DNA of 5,985 nt, from contig JALXCG010000431.1 of assembly GCA_026991065.1 (NCBI GenBank), positions 1-5,985 on the forward strand, in the 5' to 3' direction. Made by a program: the position numbers and the translations under genes. The notes beneath the pieces are model-generated. The model was not told where the DNA came from. It did not search any database and worked only from the letters and a program-made list of their open reading frames with translations. Numbering within the stretch: the first letter of the stretch is position 1; every line of letters begins with the position of its first letter. Origin of the DNA: Gemmatimonadota bacterium (GTDB taxonomy: Bacteria; GCA-2686955). Below, in pieces: positions 5,949 through 5,985 of this stretch.

Positions 5949-5985
5949 ATGTGTGGGCAAGGCAGGAGTGATCTGCTGCGGCGGG
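5949..5985 (+). CDS. Start of an unidentified gene, cut by the right edge
   Basis: The ATG at 5949 follows a strong ribosome site. Only 12 codons (MCGQGRSDLLRR) lie in the window and no stop occurs before the edge. The peptide is too short to recognise. The upstream promoter, leader and terminator imply that this gene is the regulated target, but that rests on position alone. The alternative is that the transcript ends at the terminator and this ATG is incidental. Confidence 0.4.
   Translation, partial: MCGQGRSDLLRR

Noticed and set aside
5944-5985. GTGTG at 5944-5948 as the 5' end of a group IIC intron, which insert just after terminators
   Set aside because: The position relative to the terminator is tempting, but the following bases do not resemble the conserved intron start, and too little sequence remains to test for domain V or a reverse transcriptase.

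Overview
This is a GC-rich window (roughly 65% GC by eye) from what looks like a Gram-negative-type bacterium. It has two proteins with Sec signal peptides, one of them a Spy/CpxP-like periplasmic protein, and a multi-pass inner-membrane protein. The topoisomerase A subunit has the look of ParC/GyrA proteins from Myxococcota-like or related deep-branching lineages. The secreted lamin-tail protein has a C-terminal Cys-containing module of a kind I associate from memory with planctomycete and other environmental genomes. Taxonomy below that level cannot be fixed from the sequence.

Layout, left to right. (1) 1-1074, minus: the N-terminal 358 codons of a type IIA topoisomerase A subunit (ParC/GyrA), cut by the left edge inside a strong 65-nt inverted repeat. 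(2) 1075-1674: a 600-nt gap holding a good sigma-54-type promoter candidate and a small hairpin. (3) 1675-2661, plus: a secreted lamin-tail-domain protein. (4) 2755-4290, minus: a polytopic membrane protein resembling GT-C glycosyltransferases, convergent with the previous gene. (5) 4291-4635: a gap with two short hairpins. (6) 4636-5157, minus: a periplasmic LTxxQ (Spy/CpxP-like) protein with a His-rich tail. (7) 5158-5759: about 600 nt without a convincing gene, holding a candidate promoter for the LTxxQ gene and a cluster of inverted and hexanucleotide repeats. (8) 5760-5985, plus: an extended -10 promoter, a structured leader of about 140 nt, an intrinsic terminator whose eight-T tract abuts a strong Shine-Dalgarno sequence, and the first 12 codons of a gene leaving the window.

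The genes do not form one obvious pathway. Three are envelope or exported proteins (lamin-tail, GT-C-like, LTxxQ), and the topoisomerase is housekeeping. The most interesting part is the right edge. Its promoter, structured leader, terminator touching the SD and start codon form the architecture of a riboswitch or attenuator. I could not assign it to a known class, and its regulated gene lies outside the window. Nearly all other long open frames, including a 777-codon one on the plus strand at 2809-5142, are antisense shadows of GC-rich genes.
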